Origin: Haliscomenobacter hydrossis DSM 1100
GTDB lineage: Bacteria; Bacteroidota; Bacteroidia; Chitinophagales; Saprospiraceae
Reading direction: 5' to 3'
DNA length: 64,000 bases
NCBI RefSeq assembly: GCF_000212735.1
Contig: NC_015510.1
Span: 8,307,687 to 8,371,686 of the forward strand
Below, in pieces: positions 44,031 to 52,711 of the stretch; positions within the stretch are counted from its first letter, which is position 1, and each line of letters starts with the position of its first letter. A program made the translations under genes and the position numbers. The notes beneath the pieces are model-generated. The model had not been told where the DNA came from and ran no database searches. It saw only the letters and a program-made list of their open reading frames with translations.

Positions 44031-44057
44031 AAGCCACACCAAGTGATGATGTGGCTT
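44031..44057 (-). terminator. Intrinsic terminator after the PDZ protein gene
   Basis: On the minus strand AAGCCACA pairs with TGTGGCTT (44050-44057 with 44031-44038), followed at once by a run of T. It is a classical intrinsic terminator 117 nt past the stop at 44174. The rest of the 43964-44173 gap shows nothing else. Confidence 0.85.
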
Positions 44058-44173
44058 AAAGGATAAAGAGAAAAACCTCGCCTTGTTAATACTTAAACTA
44101 TTGGATATTTCTTACAAGCGTTCTGTTCGAATGATGAACTTGCATTTTCCAGGGATAAATGCCATTGGGCGAT

Positions 44174-46003
44174 TTATTGCAGAACAATTTTCTTCGAAGC
44201 ATATTTGTCGCCTTGACGGATTTGCAGGAAGTAAGTGCCCACCCCGTTTTGCGAAATGTCGACCTCATCAGAAAACTCTCCGCTGAAGTTGCCCAATTCG
44301 TATTCGTAAATCGTACGTCCTGCGGCGTTGAGGACTTTGACCTCGGTTTGACCTTTTTCGGGCAGGTCAAACTGCAGACGGAACAAACCCTTGGTTGGAT
44401 TGGGGAAAAGGTTGATTTTTTCCAAACGCAGGTTGTTGATGCCGGACATGGTTACACCTTGTGCTTTCAGTTTGTCTACGTCTTCCTTACCCATGTCTTC
44501 CATTTTGGCTTTGACATTGGCCGGATTTACGCGTACAATCTGGGGCGCACTTTTGAATGCCCAACCTTCTTCTTTGCTCTTATCGTCACTTCTATTGAAG
44601 TTGAAATTGTAGCTGGTTGATTTCCGGGCGTCACATACCGACTTAATGACTTTGCTCGCGCTTACTTTTTTGCCCTCGCGGAGGTAATCGACACTGACAG
44701 TACTGCCCGCTTTGATGGTGCCCAGGGCCATGCTGATGTCACCCCAATCGATAATTGGATAGCCATTGATGCTGGTGAGCAAATCCCCCGCTTTCATGCC
44801 CATTTCTTTGGCCGTAGAACCCTCGACAATGTTGACCTGAACGCCTTTGTCGGCGTAGGTTTCGTGAGATTGGCTGACGCCGAGGAAGGGGCGGTCACAA
44901 TCGTCTTCCCAGTCGTTGTCTTCGTCGTAGTCCTCGTTTTTGCTGCTGAGGGTCACGCTGACATTGCGTTCTTGTCCCTTGCGAATGAAGTAGATGTTGG
45001 CTTTTTGGCCTGCCGAAAACTTGCGCAGGATGAAACTCAGGGATTGTCCTTCACCCACGCGGTATTCGTCCACCCCGTAGATGTAGTCAAATGCCTGTAG
45101 CCCGGCTTTGGCCGCTCCTGTGCCGGGAATGACGCTGGATACATAGGTGCCATAAGCATTGCTAAAGCCCAGTTTTTTGGCTTTTTCTTTGCTCATGGTG
45201 CCGAGGTTGACGCCCAAAAAGGCATCACCCGACTGATCCTCGGCTTGTTTCCAATTGCCGCTGCCTGACCAGGAAAACCCAGTGCCAAGACGTCCAGAGG
45301 ATATGGCGTACTCTTCGCTGTCTTTTTTGCCCATTTTACCCGTCTTGGTCAGCGTCTCATCGTTACGGCGAATGCTCAGGGTTACGTCTGATTCGGGCTC
45401 CAGACTGCGGATGATGGCGCTGATGTCGGTCCAGTCGATCATGGTGTAGCCATTGATGGCGGTGATGACGTCGCCGTCTTGCAAACCCATTGCGGCAGCA
45501 GCAGATTCTTTGGTCACATCTACCGCTACACCTACGGTGGCATCGTCGTCGTCGTCATCTTCATCGGCAGGGCTGATACCCAGGAAGGAACGGGTTTTGT
45601 TGCTTTCGCTCTCGTTGCTTTTTGGCCCAAACGTTACCTTGATATCCATGGGTTTGCCCTGGCGGAATAGGTGTAAGGTGGCTTCGGAACCGGCTTCGTA
45701 AATCTCCAGAATCTCCTCCAGGTCGGTATCGTCATCGGTTTTGTGCTGGTCGATGCCCACCACGTAATCGAGGGGTTTTAACCCCGCTTTTTCGGCAGCA
45801 GAACCGGGGATTACCCGCGTGATGTAACTGCCGTAAGCATTATCTGCTCCGAGGAGCGCAGCTTTTTGTTTGGAAATCTCTTCTAAATGTACACCTAAAT
45901 AGGCGCGAGTGGGGGAGAGCGTGTTTTCAAAACCAAAAGCAGTGGCACTCAAAGACAGGGTTAGCAGAAAAAAACAAAAAAATCTCGTTGCAATCCGTTT
46001 CAT
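44174..46003 (-). CDS. T9SS-secreted protein with four PDZ domains
   Basis: The 609-aa protein has a signal peptide (FFCFFLLTLSLSATAFG) and four PDZ domains, at about 30-120, 140-230, 255-350 and 365-455. They alternate in an A-B-A'-B' pattern. A units share YLGVHLEEIS/FLGVNLGTMS and NAYG(S/T)Y, while B units share GDVITAINGY/GDLLTSINGY and IDW.DIS. This points to duplication of a two-PDZ module. No protease domain is present. The end (LFPNPTKGLFRLQFDLPEKG to KYASKKIVL) is a type A sorting domain for type IX secretion. It probably acts as a surface scaffold. Confidence 0.88.
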   Translation of the reverse strand: MKRIATRFFCFFLLTLSLSATAFGFENTLSPTRAYLGVHLEEISKQKAALLGADNAYGSYITRVIPGSAAEKAGLKPLDYVVGIDQHKTDDDTDLEEILEIYEAGSEATLHLFRQGKPMDIKVTFGPKSNESESNKTRSFLGISPADEDDDDDDATVGVAVDVTKESAAAAMGLQDGDVITAINGYTMIDWTDISAIIRSLEPESDVTLSIRRNDETLTKTGKMGKKDSEEYAISSGRLGTGFSWSGSGNWKQAEDQSGDAFLGVNLGTMSKEKAKKLGFSNAYGTYVSSVIPGTGAAKAGLQAFDYIYGVDEYRVGEGQSLSFILRKFSAGQKANIYFIRKGQERNVSVTLSSKNEDYDEDNDWEDDCDRPFLGVSQSHETYADKGVQVNIVEGSTAKEMGMKAGDLLTSINGYPIIDWGDISMALGTIKAGSTVSVDYLREGKKVSASKVIKSVCDARKSTSYNFNFNRSDDKSKEEGWAFKSAPQIVRVNPANVKAKMEDMGKEDVDKLKAQGVTMSGINNLRLEKINLFPNPTKGLFRLQFDLPEKGQTEVKVLNAAGRTIYEYELGNFSGEFSDEVDISQNGVGTYFLQIRQGDKYASKKIVLQ

Positions 46004-46383
46004 ATTTTAGACTGTTTTTCGGGAAGGACAAAGGGTGGGGGAGAAGGTTGCATGGGAAGGTGCTTTTTACATGGTCATTATACCTTATGCACCATATTCT
46101 CTACCTTTTGCCAATCAGGAATGCCTTCGCGAAAGTTTCAAGACTTTCGGGAAGATTGGGTGGGTAGGTTTTTGCGCTGCGGTGAACAGCTTCGAGTTAG
46201 ATGAAGGCTTTTTTTACCGCCGAGTTTCGCGGAGTACACGCGGAGTTGCACAGAGCTTAGGCCACCTGCGGTGGAAAAGAGGCAACAGAGTCCGGATAAA
46301 ATCTAAGGTGTCGCTCAGGTGTCTAAAGATTCTAAGGTGGTTAAAAAAATCAGGTGTATGTTTCACCACCTCAGACACCTGAG
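46004..46383. other. 380-bp intergenic region with repeat remnants
   Basis: No supportable gene. It holds a single-arm run of CGCGGAGT-like units (46217-46250), a small CCACC-TGC-GGTGG hairpin (46262-46274) and the larger TCAGGTGTCT hairpin next to the TIR-CHAT stop. The single arm looks like half of a repeat-armed hairpin. Confidence 0.5.
46315..46382. terminator. 3' hairpin of the TIR-CHAT gene
   Basis: TCAGGTGTCT (46315-46324) pairs with AGACACCTGA (46373-46382), with a second inner pairing AAGGTGGT/ACCACCT. It ends 1 nt from the TIR-CHAT stop codon, so it is likely part of its transcript end. Confidence 0.7.
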
Positions 46384-47718
46384 TTATGCATCAAATTTCA
46401 CCCCGTCTTTGTACATGATAAAATGCGCTTTGGTCGCTCCCTCCAGCACCGCTTGCGTGCGTCCGGATTTATAGGCTTTTTCTACATCACTGGTTTCCGC
46501 CAATTTGAAATAAAAACCGACACTAAACGCAATCGCGGCCTCGTCTTCGATACTGGTGGTCGTACCAATGACGTAAGGAACGTATTTGGCGATCACTTGA
46601 GCTTGTTCAGCGGAATGACAAGCGTTGAGAACTACCGTATGCAGTTGAATTTTTTCTTCTTCGATAAAATATTCAAATAGGGCGTCCAGGGCTGCGGGGC
46701 TGATTTTGGCACTGCCGTTGAATTCGTCGTTTTGTACCACAATTCCACCTGTCTGGCCTTTGGTTCCATGTCCTGAAAAATGTAAAATATAGGGTCGTTC
46801 GGTTTCGGTAAATTGTTTAAACCCTTCTTTGTTTACAGCTCTTTTGACAAAAAGCTTGAACTGATCGGATTTTTCTTGCAGCTTTTCAGCAATGCGAGCG
46901 TGCTCTTTGTTCAGATTCAGCTCAGTAGAACCGGCTGGGTTAGCAGTGAGCATGAGGATTTTGAGTGTATCGGGAACTGGGATGCTTTGGCGAATCGTTT
47001 TGATGTCGAGCAAACCCAATACGCTATTGTGGATTTGCTCCAGCTGGATAGAGGCTTTTTCTTCGGAAACCTGGCCGAGGGTTTTTTCCTGTTCCAGACC
47101 CAACCAACTCTCTTCCACATCCAGGGTATCTCGCTTGAGCTTTTCGAGGTTATTTTGATGGGCATAGGTTTTTATTGCCGTCAATGCTTCCCGCGTTTTG
47201 GCCTGATGGGTAAACTGATTGACGGAATCTTTCAAGTGTTTAAGTGCTGGAGAATCGCTGGGTAATGGCGTTGGCTGAGCTTGTACGGGTTGAACCGTTT
47301 TTTTAATCTTATCCACCACCAATTTCCAGGCATCATCAGCATTCGACCAGTTGGAAATGGGCTTTTCTTGCGAGGGTACGGTTTCGTATTCTCCAAAAGG
47401 TGTATCACTAAAAGAACAGGGGCGAATGATGGTGGGAATCAGCTGGACAATGCCTTTTTTGGCTTTTTCCAATACCTGCTGCATCGGAACATCCCAAATG
47501 AAATCATCGGCAATGAGGCTTGAACTGAACAATAATAAGACGATGTCGGCGGATTGGAGTTCTTGTTCGATGATCGTTTTTCGCACCTCTCCTGGCATGA
47601 GTTTGGTCTCATCCCAGATTCGGATCAAACCTTGCCGTTCCAGCAAGGCGAGGTTTGTTTTAGCCGCGTTTAAATAGCTGAGGTCTTCTTTGGCGTAGAC
47701 GATGAACAGTTTTTTCAT
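46384..47718 (-). CDS. TIR-CHAT caspase-like effector protein
   Basis: The 444-aa protein has three parts. Residues 1-142 are a TIR domain (KKLFIVYAKEDLSYL, IWDETKLMPGE, ADIVLLLFSSSL). Residues about 155-245 are a helical linker resembling bacterial effector-associated domains (LGLEQEKTLGQVSEEKASI). Residues 250-444 are a CHAT peptidase with catalytic His317 in HFSGHG and Cys367 in NACHS. The TIR position that carries the catalytic Glu in NADase TIRs is Pro78 (FIWDVPMQ), so this TIR is probably an adaptor, not an enzyme. Located just downstream of three ROCO genes on the same strand, it is a likely protease effector of an immune or death pathway (inference). Confidence 0.88.
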   Translation of the reverse strand: MKKLFIVYAKEDLSYLNAAKTNLALLERQGLIRIWDETKLMPGEVRKTIIEQELQSADIVLLLFSSSLIADDFIWDVPMQQVLEKAKKGIVQLIPTIIRPCSFSDTPFGEYETVPSQEKPISNWSNADDAWKLVVDKIKKTVQPVQAQPTPLPSDSPALKHLKDSVNQFTHQAKTREALTAIKTYAHQNNLEKLKRDTLDVEESWLGLEQEKTLGQVSEEKASIQLEQIHNSVLGLLDIKTIRQSIPVPDTLKILMLTANPAGSTELNLNKEHARIAEKLQEKSDQFKLFVKRAVNKEGFKQFTETERPYILHFSGHGTKGQTGGIVVQNDEFNGSAKISPAALDALFEYFIEEEKIQLHTVVLNACHSAEQAQVIAKYVPYVIGTTTSIEDEAAIAFSVGFYFKLAETSDVEKAYKSGRTQAVLEGATKAHFIMYKDGVKFDA

Positions 47719-47747
47719 TTAAACCGGGTTTTAAGGTTTGTCCTTTT

Positions 47748-47755
47748 CAAAGGTA
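47748..47755 (-). promoter_or_regulatory. -7 promoter box of the TIR-CHAT gene
   Basis: Minus-strand TACCTTTG fits TAnnTTTG, 29 nt before the ATG at 47718. The TIR-CHAT gene can therefore be transcribed apart from the ROCO genes. Confidence 0.6.
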
Positions 47756-47829
47756 AATTTTTTCTGATTGGTGGAGCTGAGGTGTTGGAAAAAAATCATC
47801 AAAATTGAGCATTTTCGAATGAATTTACA

Positions 47830-48035
47830 ATCGCGGAGCGATTCAATTCTGAATAGCCCCGGTCGTCCGGGGAGGAAATGCAGGGCGGTGTTTTGGCAAC
47901 CGCGACAGCGGTTGAACAAATGGCTGGCAGGCTTGAAAATAGCAGTTCAACCACTGCCGTGGTTGTAAAAATACCCACACGTCCATTCTCCCCGGACGAC
48001 CGGGGCTATTCTGAATTCAACCGCTGTCGCGGTTC
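47830..48035. repeat. Compound palindromic element upstream of TIR-CHAT
   Basis: A 24-bp perfect inverted repeat (47851-47874 with 47988-48011, core GCCCCGGTCGTCCGGGG) encloses three small hairpins: ATCGC-GGA-GCGAT at 47830-47842, CAACCGC-GACA-GCGGTTG at 47897-47914 and CAACCAC-TGCC-GTGGTTG at 47948-47965. A further copy, AACCGC-TGTC-GCGGTT, lies at 48019-48034. The copies differ by paired changes in the stem. It fills the gap between the third ROCO gene and TIR-CHAT and holds no gene. It looks like a REP/MITE-type element. Confidence 0.85.
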
Positions 48036-48044
48036 TTAGCGGTC

Positions 48045-50270
48045 TTAGAATTTGTCTAACGCATAAGTTTTATTCTGAATTTCTTGTTGTTCGTAAATAC
48101 CCTCCAACAATAACTGTGTTGACACTTCTTCAGCAGACTCATAACATCGCACAGGAATGTGCATATTTCTGCTGCGTAATTTAAGCATATCATCTAGCTT
48201 GAACAATTGAGGAGTATCACTCACTAAACATTCTGGACAGCAGCAGGGGATGATTTCATCAACTTTGATGTTACGGAACCACTTGCGGTGCAAATCTTCC
48301 ACAGCATCCCTGATTTTATGGAGCGCATATTTACGGGCGTTGGCATCGCCAATCACATCAATAAATATTTGCCGCAGACCAGATTTGGATTCAGCATCGT
48401 CTTCACGTAGGAGTACACGACATTCCCCTTCCCTGAGTTTCAAGCGAAAAACTCCCCCTTTTTTCCAGACGATTTGTTTGTCGGTTTCTACTAGTCGATC
48501 GAGAAATTCACTAAGACGTACGATTAAGCGTGACATTAACCCTTTGGGCATAATACTGTATTGATAACGAAATTGTAGAACATTTTGGGGGAACCAAGGG
48601 TATTCAGGAGCAATATCAGGAAGTAATTGCGCTGCTACGTAGCGCCCAGGACTAACTTCATAACAAATGTCAAAGTTGTTTTTGGTCATCAATTGTAGAA
48701 TGAGGTCAGCTTCTTCTCTTGAATAGCCTTTTTTTGCTAATAATTGAATGAATTCTGTGTCTTTAAAATGCCCAAAATTACTCAGGATTCCTTCATCGGT
48801 CAAAAAGCTATACACACCATCTACCGCCCATCGGGGATTAAGGATGACATAACTACGTAATCCTCGATCATTTTGAAAGTGCAAAAGAGAGCCTAGTTGG
48901 TGTAAATAGCCACTGAGCAGCCATTGATCTTCTTCTTGGTCAATATTGTATTTGGAGCATATTTCTGCAAAACGCTTACTTGTGATGTAGTTCTCTTTTT
49001 TAGCTTCTGTACGTAAATCATCGCGTACATCTTTCCATAAGCGGGGTAATTGAGATTTAACAATTGGTAACGTGACTAAATGCTCTTGGATCGCTTTTTG
49101 CAAATTTTCAAAGCGGTAATCATTAACTCCAAAATCTACCTCTTGATAATGTACTTCGATGCTGTCGTCGTAAAGTTTTAAAATATCCTGGTATTGTGGA
49201 AGACCAGTACTATTGCTACGTTTATTAAATACAAGAAGGAGTTTGACTTTTTCTTTTGTGTCTTCGCTTTCTCGACCTAGCAGACTAATGATTTTGAACC
49301 AATAGGCCAAATTAGGGGACTCGCGACGCGCGTCTACCATTAAAACATAAAGAGCGCGTGGAGAAAGGAAAAATTGATGAGTCATGTATTGTAAGTCCTG
49401 CCCACCAAAATCCCAAAGGTTCGCATAAAAAATATTTTCACCGATATAGGGGTGCTGAAAAGGTAGACCTTCATGGATATTAATGCCGTGGGTTTCTGGG
49501 GTATTTCCAACTTTATGGTTGGGGTCTTTCAGCTTTTCAAAGAGAGTGGTTTTACCCGTACTGCCCTCGCCGACGATAATGAGTTTTGCCTCGTAAAGTT
49601 CAACTGTCCCCTTTTGACTTTCGACTTGCTCCCAATAATTCAAAATAGCTTCATTGCCAAGCTCTGCTATTTCTAGTGGTGGAGTATTTAATTGGCAATT
49701 GTTAATTAATATGCCTGCACTAATGCCACCAAAAAAAATTATTGGTACTCCTTTTTGGATTATTGATTTTATAGGAAACAAGCTAGTTACGAGCGTATTT
49801 GCGATACGCAAATCTGTCAGATTAATCAAACCTTTAAGTGGTTCCAAATCATTTATACGCGTATTCGAGAGCACTAGGGTGCGGAGGAGGGTAAGCTTTA
49901 CCAACGGATTTAATGCCTCAATATGCGTATTTTGAAGCAACAATGTGTCTAAATTAACCAAATTAGAGATAGGTGCCAAATCTTGAATTGGGGTATTCTG
50001 AGCCAGCAAAACCTTTAAGTTTGTTAGTTCTGAAATTGGTGAGAGATCATAAATTCCTGTGTTATGAATCGTCAATATCCTTAGATTTTTAAATTTCTTA
50101 ACAATTTTTATATCGGTTAAACCTTTATTTTCATTCAAATTTAGCTCTTCAATCCATTCCAATTCCTCGAGTTCAGTTGGAAGGGAAGTGATTTTGCAAT
50201 AGCTCAGATCTAATGTTTTTAATTTTTCTTTTCGTACTGAGTTAATTCGATGGCTTACTTCAAAAGTCAT
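48045..50270 (-). CDS. LRR-Roc-COR (ROCO) protein 3
   Basis: The 741-aa protein has leucine-rich repeats at about 20-170 (22-residue units, LKVLLAQNTPIQDLAPISNL). A Roc GTPase domain carries the P-loop GEGSTGKT at 234-241, a likely switch I Thr in PETHGI and switch II DFGGQ. Its G4 region reads NKRS rather than NKxD. The COR domain (YVILNPRWAVDGVYSFLTDE onward) ends with a cysteine cluster, IIPCCCPEC, probably a small zinc site. There is no effector domain at the C-terminus. It is close in sequence to the neighbouring ROCO protein 2 (35 bp upstream) and likely serves as a sensor or switch. Confidence 0.9.
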   Translation of the reverse strand: MTFEVSHRINSVRKEKLKTLDLSYCKITSLPTELEELEWIEELNLNENKGLTDIKIVKKFKNLRILTIHNTGIYDLSPISELTNLKVLLAQNTPIQDLAPISNLVNLDTLLLQNTHIEALNPLVKLTLLRTLVLSNTRINDLEPLKGLINLTDLRIANTLVTSLFPIKSIIQKGVPIIFFGGISAGILINNCQLNTPPLEIAELGNEAILNYWEQVESQKGTVELYEAKLIIVGEGSTGKTTLFEKLKDPNHKVGNTPETHGINIHEGLPFQHPYIGENIFYANLWDFGGQDLQYMTHQFFLSPRALYVLMVDARRESPNLAYWFKIISLLGRESEDTKEKVKLLLVFNKRSNSTGLPQYQDILKLYDDSIEVHYQEVDFGVNDYRFENLQKAIQEHLVTLPIVKSQLPRLWKDVRDDLRTEAKKENYITSKRFAEICSKYNIDQEEDQWLLSGYLHQLGSLLHFQNDRGLRSYVILNPRWAVDGVYSFLTDEGILSNFGHFKDTEFIQLLAKKGYSREEADLILQLMTKNNFDICYEVSPGRYVAAQLLPDIAPEYPWFPQNVLQFRYQYSIMPKGLMSRLIVRLSEFLDRLVETDKQIVWKKGGVFRLKLREGECRVLLREDDAESKSGLRQIFIDVIGDANARKYALHKIRDAVEDLHRKWFRNIKVDEIIPCCCPECLVSDTPQLFKLDDMLKLRSRNMHIPVRCYESAEEVSTQLLLEGIYEQQEIQNKTYALDKF

Positions 50271-50305
50271 TGTGTTTAATTTTTTTATCTGCTTCTATAC
50301 TGATT

Positions 50306-52666
50306 TTATCTATGGTCTTGTTGTTGAGTCATTTCCCGAATCTCCGTCCGATCATATACCCCTTCCAAAAGTGCCAATATCATCACATCCTCCCCAGAAA
50401 AATCACAGCTCGTATCTTTCCGTTTGGCCTGCCTTTTCAACAAGTTCTCCAATTTATACGTCTGCGGATGCTCACTAACCGCACATTCCGAACAACAACA
50501 AGGTACTATTTCATCTGCCTTAATGCTCCGAAACCACCTTTTATGCAAATCTTCTACCTCATCGCGTACTTTACGCAACGCATATTTTCGAGCAGAGGGA
50601 ATACCCATTACCTCGATGTGGATTTTGCGTAGCCCTTCTTTTGATTCCGCATCATCTTCAACCAAACGCACGCGGCATTCGCCTTCTTGCAGGTTAAGAT
50701 GAAGTACCACGCCTTTCTTCCAAACCACTTGTTCCACCATGTTTCCATCGGCATCCAATTTTTCCTCGATGTATTCACTCAACCGAACTATGAGCCGGGA
50801 CATCAAGCCCTTGGGCATAATTGGGTACTGAAACCAAAATTTCAGCACCTCTTTGGGGTACCAATCATAACTCGGTGCATTATCTGGCAAGAGCTGAGCA
50901 GCAATGTAGGTTCCTGGTGATGCCTGATAACAAATGTCAAAATTATTTTTGGTCATCAATTGCAAAACTAAGTCTGCGGAAGAACGTGAGTAGCCTTTGG
51001 GGGCCAACAAATCGATGAAATCCTCATCTGAAAATCGCCCACCATTGCTGACAATGCTTTCTTCTGTCAAAAAGGAATAGACACCATCCACTGCCCATTG
51101 TGGATTGAGTATGACTTGGCTGCGCAGGCCTTTGTCACTTTGAAAATGCAACAGCGTTCCCAATTGATGGAGGTAACCACTCAACAGCCATTGATCGGCC
51201 TCGTCATTGATGCCATATTTGGAACAAATCTCCGATAACCGATCGGCATGAATATAGTTTTTTGTTTGCGCTTCAGCTCGCAAATCTTCCCGGATAGTTG
51301 TCCACAATCGCGGCAGCTGAGATTTCACAATGGGTAAAGTAACCAGGGCTTTTTGAATAGTCTTTTGCAAATGTTCAAACCGATGGTCGTTTATAGCAAA
51401 ATCTACCTCCATAAACTCCACATCCAAACTGTCTTCATAATATTTCAATTGATCCTGATATTGGGGCATCCCGGTGGTATTTCCACGTTTATTGAAGACC
51501 AAGAGCAATTTTACTTTTTCATTAGAGTCTACATTGTCTCTCCCCAATAGGCTAATGATTTTGAACCAATAAGGCAAATTGGGAGATTCCCTGCGGGCAT
51601 CCATCATCAGTACATAAAGCGCTCTTGGGGTAAGAAAAAATTGATGGGTCATATACTGTAACATTTGTCCACCAAAATCCCATAAATTAGCATAAAAAAT
51701 ATTGTTATTGATTATAGGGTGGGTAAAGGGGAGCCCCTCGTAGATGTTGATACCATAGGTTTCTGGGGTATTGATAACTTCATGGTTGGGGTTTTGTAGC
51801 TTTTCAAAGAGAGTGGTTTTTCCAGTGCCACCTTCTCCGACGATGATTAGTTTTGCTTCGTAGAGTTCAACAGTGCCTTTTTGTTCTTCTATTTGGTCCC
51901 AGTAGCGGAGAATGGCTTCGTTGCCTTGTTTGACGATTTCTAATGGGGGGTTCTTAAGAGGGCAGTTTTCTATTGAAATAACTTTACCGTGATCCTTCAA
52001 ATGTATAGGAATGCCTTTTTGAATAATTTTTTTCAGTGGACTTAAATCGCTCACTTTGGTGTTGGAAATATTGAGTGTATTTAGATGAAACATAGAATCT
52101 AAAGCGCTTAGATCACTTATTTGAGTATTATTAATTTCAAGGACATTTAAATTAATTAAAGATGCCAATGGACTTAGATCGTACACTTTGGTATCAGACA
52201 TATAAAGTGTATTCAGGTTTAGCAAGGATGCTAAAGGACTTAAATCACTTACTTGAGTATTGAAAAATTCAAGCCTATGCAGGTTTACCAAAAAAATTAA
52301 AGTACTTAAATCGCTTATGTGATTGTTGGAAAATTCAAGCCTATATAATTTGACTAGAGGCGACAAAGGGTTTAAATTAATAACTTTAGTGTTCGATATG
52401 TACAGTGTATTAAGCTGAACTAAAGTTGACAGTGGACTTAAATCACTTACTTTAGTATTGGATAAGTAGAGTTTTTTTAAGTTTACAAATGAAGATAAAA
52501 GACCTATATCACTTAGATTTCTATTGTATTCCAAATTCAGCTTTTCTAACCAATCTAACTCAAGCAATTCTTCTGGTAATTTAACCAAATCATATCCGTA
52601 AAGATTAAGACTTGCACTTCGAGTGATCTTTGTCTTGTGGATTAATTGAAGTACTCCTTCGTTCAT
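50306..52666 (-). CDS. LRR-Roc-COR (ROCO) protein 2
   Basis: The 786-aa protein has leucine-rich repeats at about 20-215 (units such as LNTLYISNTKVINLNPLSPLV). The Roc domain has P-loop GEGGTGKT at 277-284, PETYGI, DFGGQ and a non-standard G4 NKRG. The COR domain (VILNPQWAVDGVYSFLTEES) ends in IVPCCCSEC. It is a paralogue of ROCO protein 3: Roc and COR are very similar while the LRR part differs, as expected if the LRR is the ligand-sensing side. It lies 45 bp after ROCO-TIR and 35 bp before ROCO protein 3, so one transcript is likely. Confidence 0.9.
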   Translation of the reverse strand: MNEGVLQLIHKTKITRSASLNLYGYDLVKLPEELLELDWLEKLNLEYNRNLSDIGLLSSFVNLKKLYLSNTKVSDLSPLSTLVQLNTLYISNTKVINLNPLSPLVKLYRLEFSNNHISDLSTLIFLVNLHRLEFFNTQVSDLSPLASLLNLNTLYMSDTKVYDLSPLASLINLNVLEINNTQISDLSALDSMFHLNTLNISNTKVSDLSPLKKIIQKGIPIHLKDHGKVISIENCPLKNPPLEIVKQGNEAILRYWDQIEEQKGTVELYEAKLIIVGEGGTGKTTLFEKLQNPNHEVINTPETYGINIYEGLPFTHPIINNNIFYANLWDFGGQMLQYMTHQFFLTPRALYVLMMDARRESPNLPYWFKIISLLGRDNVDSNEKVKLLLVFNKRGNTTGMPQYQDQLKYYEDSLDVEFMEVDFAINDHRFEHLQKTIQKALVTLPIVKSQLPRLWTTIREDLRAEAQTKNYIHADRLSEICSKYGINDEADQWLLSGYLHQLGTLLHFQSDKGLRSQVILNPQWAVDGVYSFLTEESIVSNGGRFSDEDFIDLLAPKGYSRSSADLVLQLMTKNNFDICYQASPGTYIAAQLLPDNAPSYDWYPKEVLKFWFQYPIMPKGLMSRLIVRLSEYIEEKLDADGNMVEQVVWKKGVVLHLNLQEGECRVRLVEDDAESKEGLRKIHIEVMGIPSARKYALRKVRDEVEDLHKRWFRSIKADEIVPCCCSECAVSEHPQTYKLENLLKRQAKRKDTSCDFSGEDVMILALLEGVYDRTEIREMTQQQDHR

Positions 52667-52711
52667 ATATTTATTTTTAATCTTTTAGTTGCAAGCATAG
52701 TTATACCAAAT

